Source: Clostridia bacterium
GTDB lineage: Bacteria; Bacillota; Peptococcia; DRI-13; SV3-B141
DNA: 50,538 nt
NCBI GenBank assembly: GCA_018433015.1
Contig: JAHDSB010000083.1
Span: 1 to 50,538 of the forward strand
Direction: 5' to 3'
Part shown: positions 16,921 through 24,899 of the stretch, piece by piece
How the letters are laid out: every line of letters starts with the position of its first letter
Numbering within the stretch: the first letter of the stretch is position 1
The notes under the pieces: generated by a model
Database searches by the model: none
What the model saw: the letters and a program-made list of their open reading frames with translations, nothing else
Told to the model about the DNA's origin: nothing
Program-made: the position numbers and the translations under genes

Positions 16921-17673
16921 TTAATTCCTGCTATTTCCTTGATCAATGATTTCTTGTAATTTTCGTAATACTTTCCCTGCTTTAGCATGAATAACAAGAT
17001 CGGCTTGATTATCCATTAACGTAGGCTCCATGTTGATAATGACAAGTTTCGCCCCCACATCACGAGCTAATAAAGGAAAATAATTAGCCGGTGATACTTC
17101 TAAAGAGGACCCGATGACTACAAAAAGATGGGACCTTTTTGTTTCCATTTCTGCATGTCTCAAGGCCTCATGAGGTAGACTTTCTCCGAAAAGTATTACC
17201 TCAGGTTTTAAGTAACCATTACACTCTTTACATAAAGGTATATCTTTTTCTTCTAATATTTCTATGGGATATTTTTGACCACATGATAAACACTTAGCTT
17301 CTCGTAAGTTACCATGCAATTCAATTACTCTGCCGGCTCCGGCTTTTTGATGGAGACTATCTATATTTTGCGTAATAATAGCGTTTAACAGCCGCTTTTT
17401 TTGGAGTTCAGCTAAAACTAAGTGCCCCTTGTTGGGTTGGGCCTTAGAGAGGCAGGATAATCTTTTGCGATAAAACTCATAAAACTCCTTAGTATTTGCA
17501 TATAAAGCTTGTATAGAAGCTATTTTTTTCGGATCATATCCTTTCCACAAACCCTGAGGAGAACGGAAATCCAAAAGTCCTGATTCCGTACTCATTCCAG
17601 CTCCCGTTAAAACTACTCTGTATGAAGAATCTAGCCACCACTTTGCCAAAACATTAATGCTATCGGATTGCAT
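16921..17673 (-). CDS. cobB: NAD-dependent protein deacylase (sirtuin, CobB type)
   Basis: Sir2-family enzyme of about 250 residues that removes acetyl or acyl groups from lysine using NAD. It has VVLTGAGMSTESGLLDFRS (NAD binding), TQNIDSLHQKAG, catalytic His in VIELHGNL, and a zinc ribbon C-LS-C ... C-KE-C. The start at 17673 has GAAGGTGA 5 nt upstream; a longer reading starting inside the response-regulator gene has no ribosome site. It follows that gene by about 10 bp, so it is the third gene of a kinase-regulator-deacylase operon. In an acyl-CoA-degrading cell it could control enzymes by deacylation; that is inference. Confidence 0.92.
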   Translation of the reverse strand: MQSDSINVLAKWWLDSSYRVVLTGAGMSTESGLLDFRSPQGLWKGYDPKKIASIQALYANTKEFYEFYRKRLSCLSKAQPNKGHLVLAELQKKRLLNAIITQNIDSLHQKAGAGRVIELHGNLREAKCLSCGQKYPIEILEEKDIPLCKECNGYLKPEVILFGESLPHEALRHAEMETKRSHLFVVIGSSLEVSPANYFPLLARDVGAKLVIINMEPTLMDNQADLVIHAKAGKVLRKLQEIIDQGNSRN

Positions 17674-17683
17674 AAAATCACCT

Positions 17684-18385
17684 TCAGACTTGCTTAACAT
17701 TACGGATCATATAACCTACACCACTACAAGTTACAATATATTCCGGATTCCCCGGATCTGTTTCTATCTTTTGTCGCAATCTACCAATACTCACCCTTAA
17801 GTAATGAGTACAATCTTTGTATTCCTTGCCCCAAATAGATACAAGCAATTCCTCGTGAGGAACAACTTTATCAACATTATTGGCCAGATATGTCAAAAGT
17901 TTAAATTCTGTAGGTGTCAAATGAGCTGTTTGCCCGTTAATTATTACCTGACGTTGGGCCAGATCTATTAGTAAATTTCCGATTTTAATCTTGTCAGAAG
18001 GGGTCTGGGCAATATTACTTTTTACTCTGCGCATAACAGCATTTAAACGAGCCAATAACTCTTCCACAGCAAAGGGCTTGGTAATATAATCATCAGCCCC
18101 TGCATTTAAACCTTCCACTGCATCTTGAATGTCATCCCTTGCTGTAATCATTATGATGGGTACGTCTGATACATTACGTATTCTCCGACAAACTTCAAAA
18201 CCATCCATTTCCGGAAGCATAATATCTAATACTATTACATTAGGATTTGCTAATTTAAACTGCTCCAAAGCTTCCGTTCCTGTGGTTGCCGAATAAACTT
18301 CATAACCACTTGCTCGCAAGTTTGCCCTAATAAAACGTAAAATGTTGGACTCATCATCAACAACCAGAGCTACAGGTTTTTTCAT
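17684..18385 (-). CDS. OmpR/PhoB-family response regulator
   Basis: Response regulator of about 233 residues. The receiver domain has phospho-acceptor Asp54 in VIVLDIMLPEMDG and the switch Lys in DDYITKPFAVEELLAR. The C-terminal winged helix begins near residue 130 (LTPTEFKLLTYLANN) and ends RQKIETDPGNPEYIVTCSGVGYM, as in KdpE/PhoB relatives. GGAGGAG lies 5 nt before the ATG at 18385; a GTG further upstream overlaps the kinase stop and is unlikely. It is partner of the large kinase immediately upstream and precedes the sirtuin. Target genes are not evident. Confidence 0.92.
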   Translation of the reverse strand: MKKPVALVVDDESNILRFIRANLRASGYEVYSATTGTEALEQFKLANPNVIVLDIMLPEMDGFEVCRRIRNVSDVPIIMITARDDIQDAVEGLNAGADDYITKPFAVEELLARLNAVMRRVKSNIAQTPSDKIKIGNLLIDLAQRQVIINGQTAHLTPTEFKLLTYLANNVDKVVPHEELLVSIWGKEYKDCTHYLRVSIGRLRQKIETDPGNPEYIVTCSGVGYMIRNVKQV

Positions 18386-18401
18386 ACAAACTCCTCCTCT
18401 A

Positions 18402-21095
18402 TTATTCACAAGGTATCGTAAAATAGAACTGGCTGCCTTCTTCCAGCTGACTTTCTACCCATATTTTTCCGCCATGTGCTTCAATTATACCTTTAGTAAT
18501 AGCAAGACCAACTCCACTACCACTGGTTCTTTTGGAATGGGCACCGTTAATTCTGTAGAATCTCTGGAATATTTCTGCGTAATAGCGAGGATCTATACCT
18601 ATTCCTTGATCCATAACACCTACTTTAACCATATTATTTTCCGCATCGTATTCAGTTTTAATAGTTATACTCGAGTCTGCTGAAGAATACTTTATGCCAT
18701 TTTCCATCAGGTTGCTAAGAACCTGCTCAATCCTATTTTTATCAATCAATGTATAGGGTAAATACCCCGGGTTATCTATAATATATTCAACCTTTGGAAA
18801 TCTTAGTTTAAAACGCTCAACTACTCTTTTAATAACCTTTTTTATATCATATGAAAATAAATCTAAATTTAAAGCTCCTGATTCTATTTTAGACATATCC
18901 ATGATATTGTCAATCAATTCACGTAATCGTTTACTCTCCTCAACAATAGCCTGAATAAATTCCTTTTTTTCTTCTTCCGGCCACTCCACGTCTTCTCGCA
19001 AGAGGGATTCTGCACTACCACGAATTGTGGTTAAAGGTGTACGAAGCTCATGGGAAACAGTAGAAAGGATAGAATTTTTTAAAGCTTCGACTTCTTTTTC
19101 TCGCGTATAATCCCGAACTATAAAGCCATAACCAATAAAGTTATCGTGGGAAATAACAGGAAATCCTAAAATCAAATAATGATATGTTTTGTCTTTTCGT
19201 TCTACTGATCCATCCCGGTGTTCAAGGACCCGCTGGTTCATAAAATCTTCCCACATAGCATCGTAGGGAATATCCACTTTTTGTTTTGTATGTTTGTAGT
19301 TTTGTAAATCCTGGAAAGTACGACCTTGCCAAGAAAAATTCTTTAATAAAAACATCTGCATAAAAACAGGATTTACATAGAGTATTTTACCTTTGGCATC
19401 AAATAAAATTAGCCCTTCGTGCATGCTGTTCATTACAGCCTGTAAGGTATGATGCTCTTCATTTATAACATTAAACAAGGAGACATCACTAATTACTACA
19501 CCCAATTGTTTGCTAATGGCCTTAAGTATAACCAACTCCTGATTATAAAACCGATTATAGTGACGGCTGGCTAAAGAGATAACTCCAATAACTGCATCTC
19601 TGTGCAAAATAGGTACACAAATGAAAGACTTAATTTTATTGTTACCTTGCATCCCATACTCATCATATATATCATCAAGATTCGGTACAACCAAATCACT
19701 GTTTTTTTCTACAACCTCTTTGCTAAATTTCAAAGTATATTTACTGTAAGTTTCCTTTTCTACTTCCGGACACTCACCGCCCCACAAGGTATGCCCTACT
19801 GTATCACTATCTTCCTTTATCAAATAAATCGAGGCTACTTCCACACCGAATAAATCCATGATCTCCCTTAAAACTCCTGCCAAGACATCATTTAACTGAT
19901 CTGTCTTACTCCCGGCTGAGGCAACGGCGTAGAGAGCTGCCAACTCTTTATTTTTCATAATAAGAGCTCTTGTTCTCTCTTTTACTCTATTTTCTAATTC
20001 ATCGCCGTGTTTTTTTAACAAATCATTGGTTTTTTCCAGATTAGCGGCCATGTAATTAAAGCTCTGACCTAGTGTTTCTATTTCCAAAGGAAGCCTTTTA
20101 TTAGTAAATTTAACTCGATGAGCTAAATTCCCCTTAGAAAGTTCGTAGCTGGCATTATCCAAATTAGTTAGCGGGTTGGAAATGTTTACAACTAATAAAT
20201 ATCTTATAACAGCTATTATTAAAAATCCAAAAAATACTAAACAAAAAGAAAAGAAGGCTGCTCCATATAAGGGCATCATAACCTCATGCTGTGTAGCTGC
20301 TACCCACAGGCCCCATCCGATATCATAGATAGTTAGAAAGCTGGCAAATTCTTGCCGCTTATAGATGGGTGAATAGTATTTTAGGGAACCACTACCTTTT
20401 TCCTGTATAGCTTTAATAACAGGGAGTGTAATAGTACCAAGATCTTCGTTATTCTTATCAGGGTGATCTATAATTTGTTGCTTATCATCTATTAATACTG
20501 TATATCCAGAGGAATAAATTTTATTTTTAATTAATATTCCGTGTAAATAATTTAAATCTAAGGTTCCCATTACAAAGCCATAAAAACCTGTGCCATCTTT
20601 GCGTAACGGAACTGCTATAAATACCGTTTCTTTTCCATCAATATCTCGGATAACTGGACTAATATAGGGTTTTCCCCTGGTAATAAAATATGGATAAGTT
20701 ATATTGGAAAATAATAAATCCTCTTTTTTTTGGCTATACTCCGGCTTGATTTTAATGTTTTTAGAACTTAATTGATAATTAGGGGTAGCTAAATATATTT
20801 CAGAAAAACCTTTATAATGATTTACTACTTCATTCAAAACTCCTCTTAATTCGGCAGGTGATATGTCCATTTGGGCTGTTTGTTTAGCTAGTGTGTCTAA
20901 TGCTAGTAGTTGTAATTCCAAAAAACTCTCTATATCTCTAGCTACTTCCTGGGCTAAGGCCAGGTGTTGGCTTTTTAAATCTTCCCCTTTTTGCAGATAA
21001 TTTGCAGTTAGTGTCAAACCCATGATTAATATTGGAATCAGGGCTAACAAGGCTATTATGCTAACATAATGGTTTATCTGTAAGTACTTCTTCAA
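18402..21095 (-). CDS. membrane sensor histidine kinase (Cache-HAMP-GAF-PAS-HisKA-HATPase)
   Basis: Large sensor kinase of 897 residues. A first membrane helix (about 12-32) is followed by an extracytoplasmic Cache-like region (about 35-275), a second helix (FFSFCLVFFGFLIIAVIRYLL) and a HAMP/coiled-coil linker. A GAF domain (about 395-540) and a PAS domain (about 555-675) come next. The HisKA box has His682 in VSHELRTPLTTIRGSAES, then the ATPase domain with NLMENGIKYSS, DQGIGID and GSGVGLAITKG. The start is TTG, with AGGAGGGG 7 nt upstream. It combines an external ligand sensor with two internal sensor domains and presumably phosphorylates the regulator encoded directly downstream. Confidence 0.92.
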   Translation of the reverse strand: MKKYLQINHYVSIIALLALIPILIMGLTLTANYLQKGEDLKSQHLALAQEVARDIESFLELQLLALDTLAKQTAQMDISPAELRGVLNEVVNHYKGFSEIYLATPNYQLSSKNIKIKPEYSQKKEDLLFSNITYPYFITRGKPYISPVIRDIDGKETVFIAVPLRKDGTGFYGFVMGTLDLNYLHGILIKNKIYSSGYTVLIDDKQQIIDHPDKNNEDLGTITLPVIKAIQEKGSGSLKYYSPIYKRQEFASFLTIYDIGWGLWVAATQHEVMMPLYGAAFFSFCLVFFGFLIIAVIRYLLVVNISNPLTNLDNASYELSKGNLAHRVKFTNKRLPLEIETLGQSFNYMAANLEKTNDLLKKHGDELENRVKERTRALIMKNKELAALYAVASAGSKTDQLNDVLAGVLREIMDLFGVEVASIYLIKEDSDTVGHTLWGGECPEVEKETYSKYTLKFSKEVVEKNSDLVVPNLDDIYDEYGMQGNNKIKSFICVPILHRDAVIGVISLASRHYNRFYNQELVILKAISKQLGVVISDVSLFNVINEEHHTLQAVMNSMHEGLILFDAKGKILYVNPVFMQMFLLKNFSWQGRTFQDLQNYKHTKQKVDIPYDAMWEDFMNQRVLEHRDGSVERKDKTYHYLILGFPVISHDNFIGYGFIVRDYTREKEVEALKNSILSTVSHELRTPLTTIRGSAESLLREDVEWPEEEKKEFIQAIVEESKRLRELIDNIMDMSKIESGALNLDLFSYDIKKVIKRVVERFKLRFPKVEYIIDNPGYLPYTLIDKNRIEQVLSNLMENGIKYSSADSSITIKTEYDAENNMVKVGVMDQGIGIDPRYYAEIFQRFYRINGAHSKRTSGSGVGLAITKGIIEAHGGKIWVESQLEEGSQFYFTIPCE

Positions 21096-21182
21096 GTGTT
21101 AACCCCTCCTTTTGGAAATTATTCTTTATTTACTTTTGTTTTCCTGCCAGGAGAAGAATAATTTACTAGGTTTTTCAATAAT

Positions 21183-21219
21183 ATGAAAGGCTTCTAGTTC
21201 ATTCTTAGAAGCCTTTCAT
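21183..21219. terminator. hairpin at the end of the NUDIX gene
   Basis: ATGAAAGGCTTCTAG pairs with CTTAGAAGCCTTTCAT over 13 or more bp and contains the NUDIX stop codon. The T-run (ATTATTTTTT) lies on the plus-strand side; on the minus strand the tail is only moderately T-rich. Transcription stop for the minus operon is likely but not certain. Confidence 0.5.
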
Positions 21220-21597
21220 TATTTTTTGTGCCATCTTAAAATCAGCGGGAGCTAAAGGATACTTAAAAAAGTCCCAAATATCAATCCATTGATAATCGCA
21301 ACATTCCAGCACTAAAGGTATCCCCTTTTTTATTATACAATAATAGAACAGGATAATTATATTTTTATCCTGCTCCCTATGAGTAATCACATCAGCTATT
21401 TTCATAACCTGAATATTTAAGCTAAGTTCTTCTTTTATTTCTCTCTGGAGAGCAATTTCAGGTGTTTCTCCATTTTCAATTTTACCTCCAGGAAATTCCC
21501 AGAGTCCAGGCAACACCTTTTTTTCGAAGCGCTGGGCAATTAAAATTTTACTATTGTTCCTAATAATTGCTGCACTTACCAGTATATTGCTTACCAT
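21205..21597 (-). CDS. mutT: NUDIX hydrolase, MutT-like (8-oxo-dGTP diphosphatase family)
   Basis: Short NUDIX protein of about 130 residues. It has a complete NUDIX box: GGKIENGETPEIALQREI followed by KEEL, matching Gx5Ex7REUxEExGU. PGLWEFPGGK is the MutT-type lead-in. MutT enzymes hydrolyse oxidised dGTP to prevent mutation. The start at 21597 has GGAGAGG 4 nt upstream; an ATG 15 nt earlier overlaps the upstream stop but lacks a ribosome site. It is cotranscribed with the HEAT-repeat gene upstream. Substrate specificity within the MutT/YtkD group cannot be fixed. Confidence 0.87.
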   Translation of the reverse strand: MVSNILVSAAIIRNNSKILIAQRFEKKVLPGLWEFPGGKIENGETPEIALQREIKEELSLNIQVMKIADVITHREQDKNIIILFYYCIIKKGIPLVLECCDYQWIDIWDFFKYPLAPADFKMAQKIMKGF

Positions 21598-21611
21598 ACA
21601 ACCTCTCCGCA

Positions 21612-23249
21612 TTAATTATTATATTTGGGCTGGCTTAAAGCTCGTTTCCTAGCATCTTCCACCCTTGTACTTCTATCTTTTCTATGGTTTTTTATTATAT
21701 TTATAGCTTGTGTAGTACCGATCAAAGCTAAGGATTCGATAGCCCGAATTCTCAATTCAGCCTTGGAAGCTTGAAGAAGAGGAACTAAATACGGACACGC
21801 TCTATCACCAATTAGCGCTAGAGAGTATTTTACTAAATCAGCTTCTTTTTTTGTTCCTTTTAGTTTCTCAATCAACAGCGGAATAGCTTTGACACTTTCT
21901 AAAACCCCTAATCCAATAATAGCAGCATCTTGTAAACTATAATATTTAGAGGAAAGGCAAGACAGAAGATACGGTTCTATTTTACTGTTATATTTCTCGC
22001 ATAACGATATAATAATATCTTCTTGTTCCTCCGGTTTTAAATGCTCTAGCGCTTTGAATATACTGGGGAATTCATATTTATCTTCCTGAATTAATTCTCG
22101 AATTTCTGCTGCCGATAAGGATATTTTTTCTTTACTTTCCAGCTTCTTTCTCTTTTCAAATAAGCTGTATACTTTTGTATCCATGTGGTTCTTTTTCTGT
22201 AGATTAACTATCTGCGCATAATAATTAACATATTCTTTATGCGGCTGATAATACTTTAGAAAAAGAGTACTGCTCAAATTATAAAAATCTTCTGTTACAT
22301 CTATACGGTAGGCAGAATTCTTATGAGTGGCTGCTAAGGGAACTGCCTCTTCAGCTAGAGGAGAGGTCCAAACAATTTTTGCTAATTCCGGTAACTCAGA
22401 CATGGTTTTTTCAAAAATTTTCCTAGCAAAATCCTTATCTTTCTGTTCCGTCAACATTCCACCATTTAGAAATGCTACATAATATTCAACAGGTTTGTTT
22501 TGCTCGTCCAGTCCTATTTTTCTACTAACCCAAAGAAATATAAGATCTTCTGTAATATTTTTTCTTCTGCTTCTTTGTAATTTAGTTAGGGCATGTAAAA
22601 TATAACGCGAAACAATTTCTTCGGCATCTTCTACTTTCCCAACTCTTTTTATCAACTGCTCGTAATTTAGATAGAATCCCCAAGCTTTTCCCAGAATTAT
22701 TTCTTCCGATAATATTTTATCGCTTAATACTTTTGAACTGAATTTAGGAAGCAACAAGGGTTCTTTTCCTTCTAAATAACGCAAAATATCATAACTAAGA
22801 GTAACAGGTAAATTTATGGCCTTTAACCCTGAGCAAACGTAGACATCCTCCAGATATATTATATAAAAAATATTAAGCTTTTTCTTTTCTATCATATAAA
22901 GAAGGCTATAATAGTCGGTAGGCTCGTCTAACTTAAAAGTAAATGTTGCACAATTACCTTCTCCATAACTTAATTCCAGATCAATACTTTTATTTTTATG
23001 GAAGGTGAGGTTAAAAATCTCTTTTTCTTCCAGATAATCATCTAGTTCTTCTTCCAAAGAAATAAAATAATATAAATCAACTGATCCCTCAGAATTCAGC
23101 ATATGACAAGAATACTCTCCTCTGTCAAAATACTCAATTATATTACGATGCCTGGTTATAGTTAGATAAGGTTCTTCTGGAGTAGGCGATTTGCATAATG
23201 TATATAATTTAAAATTTTGATTGCTTAGTAAATTAAAATCGTTGTTCAT
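21612..23249 (-). CDS. HEAT-repeat protein of unknown function
   Basis: Protein of 545 residues. The first 390 or so match no family I recognise. They are acidic and lack membrane segments or a signal peptide. From about 395 the sequence becomes alpha-helical repeats of the HEAT / PBS-lyase type, with repeat cores such as LQDAAIIGLGVLESVKAIPLL, VKYSLALIGDRACPYLVPLL and LRIRAIESLALIGTTQAI. Such repeats usually form protein-binding scaffolds. GGAGGTTTAA precedes the ATG. The MutT-like gene follows immediately. Function unknown. Confidence 0.75.
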   Translation of the reverse strand: MNNDFNLLSNQNFKLYTLCKSPTPEEPYLTITRHRNIIEYFDRGEYSCHMLNSEGSVDLYYFISLEEELDDYLEEKEIFNLTFHKNKSIDLELSYGEGNCATFTFKLDEPTDYYSLLYMIEKKKLNIFYIIYLEDVYVCSGLKAINLPVTLSYDILRYLEGKEPLLLPKFSSKVLSDKILSEEIILGKAWGFYLNYEQLIKRVGKVEDAEEIVSRYILHALTKLQRSRRKNITEDLIFLWVSRKIGLDEQNKPVEYYVAFLNGGMLTEQKDKDFARKIFEKTMSELPELAKIVWTSPLAEEAVPLAATHKNSAYRIDVTEDFYNLSSTLFLKYYQPHKEYVNYYAQIVNLQKKNHMDTKVYSLFEKRKKLESKEKISLSAAEIRELIQEDKYEFPSIFKALEHLKPEEQEDIIISLCEKYNSKIEPYLLSCLSSKYYSLQDAAIIGLGVLESVKAIPLLIEKLKGTKKEADLVKYSLALIGDRACPYLVPLLQASKAELRIRAIESLALIGTTQAINIIKNHRKDRSTRVEDARKRALSQPKYNN

Positions 23250-23366
23250 TTAAACCTCCATATGAAGAACTGGCTTCAAGTATTGTAACATAAAATAACA
23301 ATTTTAGTTAGTCGCTTTTTAAAATTAGATATCTTCCCTTCTTCCCTTTATTATATCATTTATAGG

Positions 23367-23401
23367 CTCCTAAATTTAACAAATTTGATTTAGGAGTTTT
23401 T
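23367..23401 (+). terminator. orphan plus-strand terminator-like hairpin
   Basis: CTCCTAAAT pairs with ATTTAGGAG and is followed by TTTTTAT on the plus strand. No plus-strand gene ends before it; the gene to its left runs the other way. The rest of the 294-bp intergenic stretch (23250-23543) is AT-rich, and I see nothing else definite in it. Confidence 0.45.
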
Positions 23402-23543
23402 ATACAAAAGTACTTTCTCCCCTATTTTTTATTCAGCTTTACTGGTAAGAGTGGGACTTTTTCTTAGCATAAAATAAAGAAGTTATGTTAATAATAAATT
23501 AAGATTTTAAATATTAGTAAATGAAACAAAGGAGGGCTACAAC

Positions 23544-23792
23544 ATGACAGTAGGCACACAAATGCATCAGACCCTTGCAGGACTTGAATCCGCCACCGCT
23601 TCTTTGAAAACATTTGCCTTACAAACTGAAGATCAAGCCGCCAAACAGATGTTTAGCCAATATGCTCAACAGTTAAATTCCATCTGTCAAGGAATGAACG
23701 CACGTATTAGTTACATTGAACAGCAGGAACCCCAATACAAAGTTTTAGATAACGCTCAACAACAACAGCAAAACGAAAATCAACAGCAATAA
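23544..23792 (+). CDS. DUF1657 family small protein
   Basis: Helical protein of 82 residues. The core MTVGTQMHQTLAGLESATA ... QYAQQLNSICQGMNARISY ... EQQEPQYK matches the DUF1657 family of Firmicutes, with conserved EQEEPQYK-like ending. The C-terminal tail is Gln-rich (AQQQQQNENQQQ), longer than the usual 68-70 residues. Family members occur in spore formers, often beside spoVA-type genes, and a forespore role is suspected but not proven. AAAGGAGGG lies 7 nt before the ATG. It is monocistronic, with its own terminator. No spoVA genes are nearby. Confidence 0.82.
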   Translation: MTVGTQMHQTLAGLESATASLKTFALQTEDQAAKQMFSQYAQQLNSICQGMNARISYIEQQEPQYKVLDNAQQQQQNENQQQ

Positions 23793-23813
23793 ATAGATTA
23801 GTAAAGTTAAACC

Positions 23814-23854
23814 AACCATCAGTAGGATAAGTCTACTGATGGTTTCATAATTTT
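23814..23854 (+). terminator. intrinsic terminator of the DUF1657 gene
   Basis: AACCATCAGTAG pairs with CTACTGATGGTT across a 7-nt loop and is followed by TCATAATTTT. A similar ACCATCAGT/ACTGATGG stem recurs at 41959-41986. Confidence 0.72.
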
Positions 23855-23858
23855 AGGA

Positions 23859-24773
23859 TTAAAAAATAATTTTTTCTTCCTTAGTCCTTAACTTATACCA
23901 TAAACTAATGAAAGAAAGGCTTAATAAAAGCAGTCCGAAAATTATATTCCAATATACAAATCCTATTTTATAACGCGCCATAATTAATAAAAGTAAACTA
24001 TAAGAAAAATAGGATATAAACTTATTTCCTCGAAAAGCTTGTTTTTTAATAATACTTAAATGCTTTTGTCGTTTCTCTATTTCATTCTCAATAATGTTAT
24101 TTACTTCTTTCAATGAAGGATAAAATGAACTTGTTGCTAAATAATTTTTTAACTTTTCCCCTTCATATAAATTAACTTTAATTCCATAACGTTCTTTAAT
24201 ATTTAGGACTCTACTATTGAAATCACCATTTGTAAAAATGCGTAATTGTTGTATATCTAGATTACTATATTTTTTCATTAAAGCTAAAACATCCCTTACT
24301 TCAAGAACATCACCATCTTCAACAAAATAATAATAAATTATTATCTTATCTCTGCCATAGGTCCCTTCCAGGTAATCATTTGTTAATTTAAGGTTCTTAA
24401 CGGGAAAATTAATTTCGATTGTCTGTTTTAAGGCTTGTAACACATCATTATGGGAAGCTGTTTCTAAACGTTTCTTGAACTCTGCTTCGCTAATATTCTT
24501 GCGACATACTTTCACTAAACTTTTATATTCTCTTTTATTATATATCCATATAAAGCTCAAAAAAATAACGCTTGCTATACTTATATTAACTACTAGATCC
24601 CCATAAGTAACGGCATTCCAAAAAGCATAAATATTCAAACCTAAAAATACAAGAATATATAGAAAAAAATTCTCCCCTGTGGGTTTTTTATTTTGCTGTA
24701 AGAAAAAGGCTCTCGTCAAACGTTTTTTCTTCCATTTACTATAGATCTTGATAATCTTTTTTGTCATTTGCAT
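23859..24773 (-). CDS. membrane protein with a possible degenerate Mrr-like domain
   Basis: Protein of 304 residues, not assigned to a named family. Two membrane helices lie near the N-terminus (FFLYILVFLGLNIYAFW; VVNISIASVIFLSFIWIY) and one or two near the C-terminus (FSYSLLLLIMARYKIG; IIFGLLLLSLSFISLWY). The cytoplasmic middle (about 95-225) has a stretch RIFTNGDFNSRVLNIKERYG followed by KVNLYEGEKLKNYL. It resembles the closing part of Mrr/restriction-endonuclease-like folds (TN-x-F ... I-x-L-x-D-x-x-L-x-x-L), but the usual QxK catalytic strand reads YYYF. A nuclease function is therefore doubtful. AGGAGGG precedes the ATG. It appears monocistronic. Confidence 0.6.
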   Translation of the reverse strand: MQMTKKIIKIYSKWKKKRLTRAFFLQQNKKPTGENFFLYILVFLGLNIYAFWNAVTYGDLVVNISIASVIFLSFIWIYNKREYKSLVKVCRKNISEAEFKKRLETASHNDVLQALKQTIEINFPVKNLKLTNDYLEGTYGRDKIIIYYYFVEDGDVLEVRDVLALMKKYSNLDIQQLRIFTNGDFNSRVLNIKERYGIKVNLYEGEKLKNYLATSSFYPSLKEVNNIIENEIEKRQKHLSIIKKQAFRGNKFISYFSYSLLLLIMARYKIGFVYWNIIFGLLLLSLSFISLWYKLRTKEEKIIF

Positions 24774-24899
24774 TTAATATCCCTCCTGTTATACATTTTT
24801 CCCAAATTTATTCTTCTCAAACCAATAGAGAGTAAAATCAAGTATGAGTAAATCTATTTAGGAAATACTAAAGTAAATTCGTTTTCTGGGGGATTTTTT

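Noticed and set aside
23461-23543. Sigma-G promoter before the DUF1657 gene
   Set aside because: An AGCATA-like -35 has no matching -10 at the right spacing, so the evidence was too weak to list.
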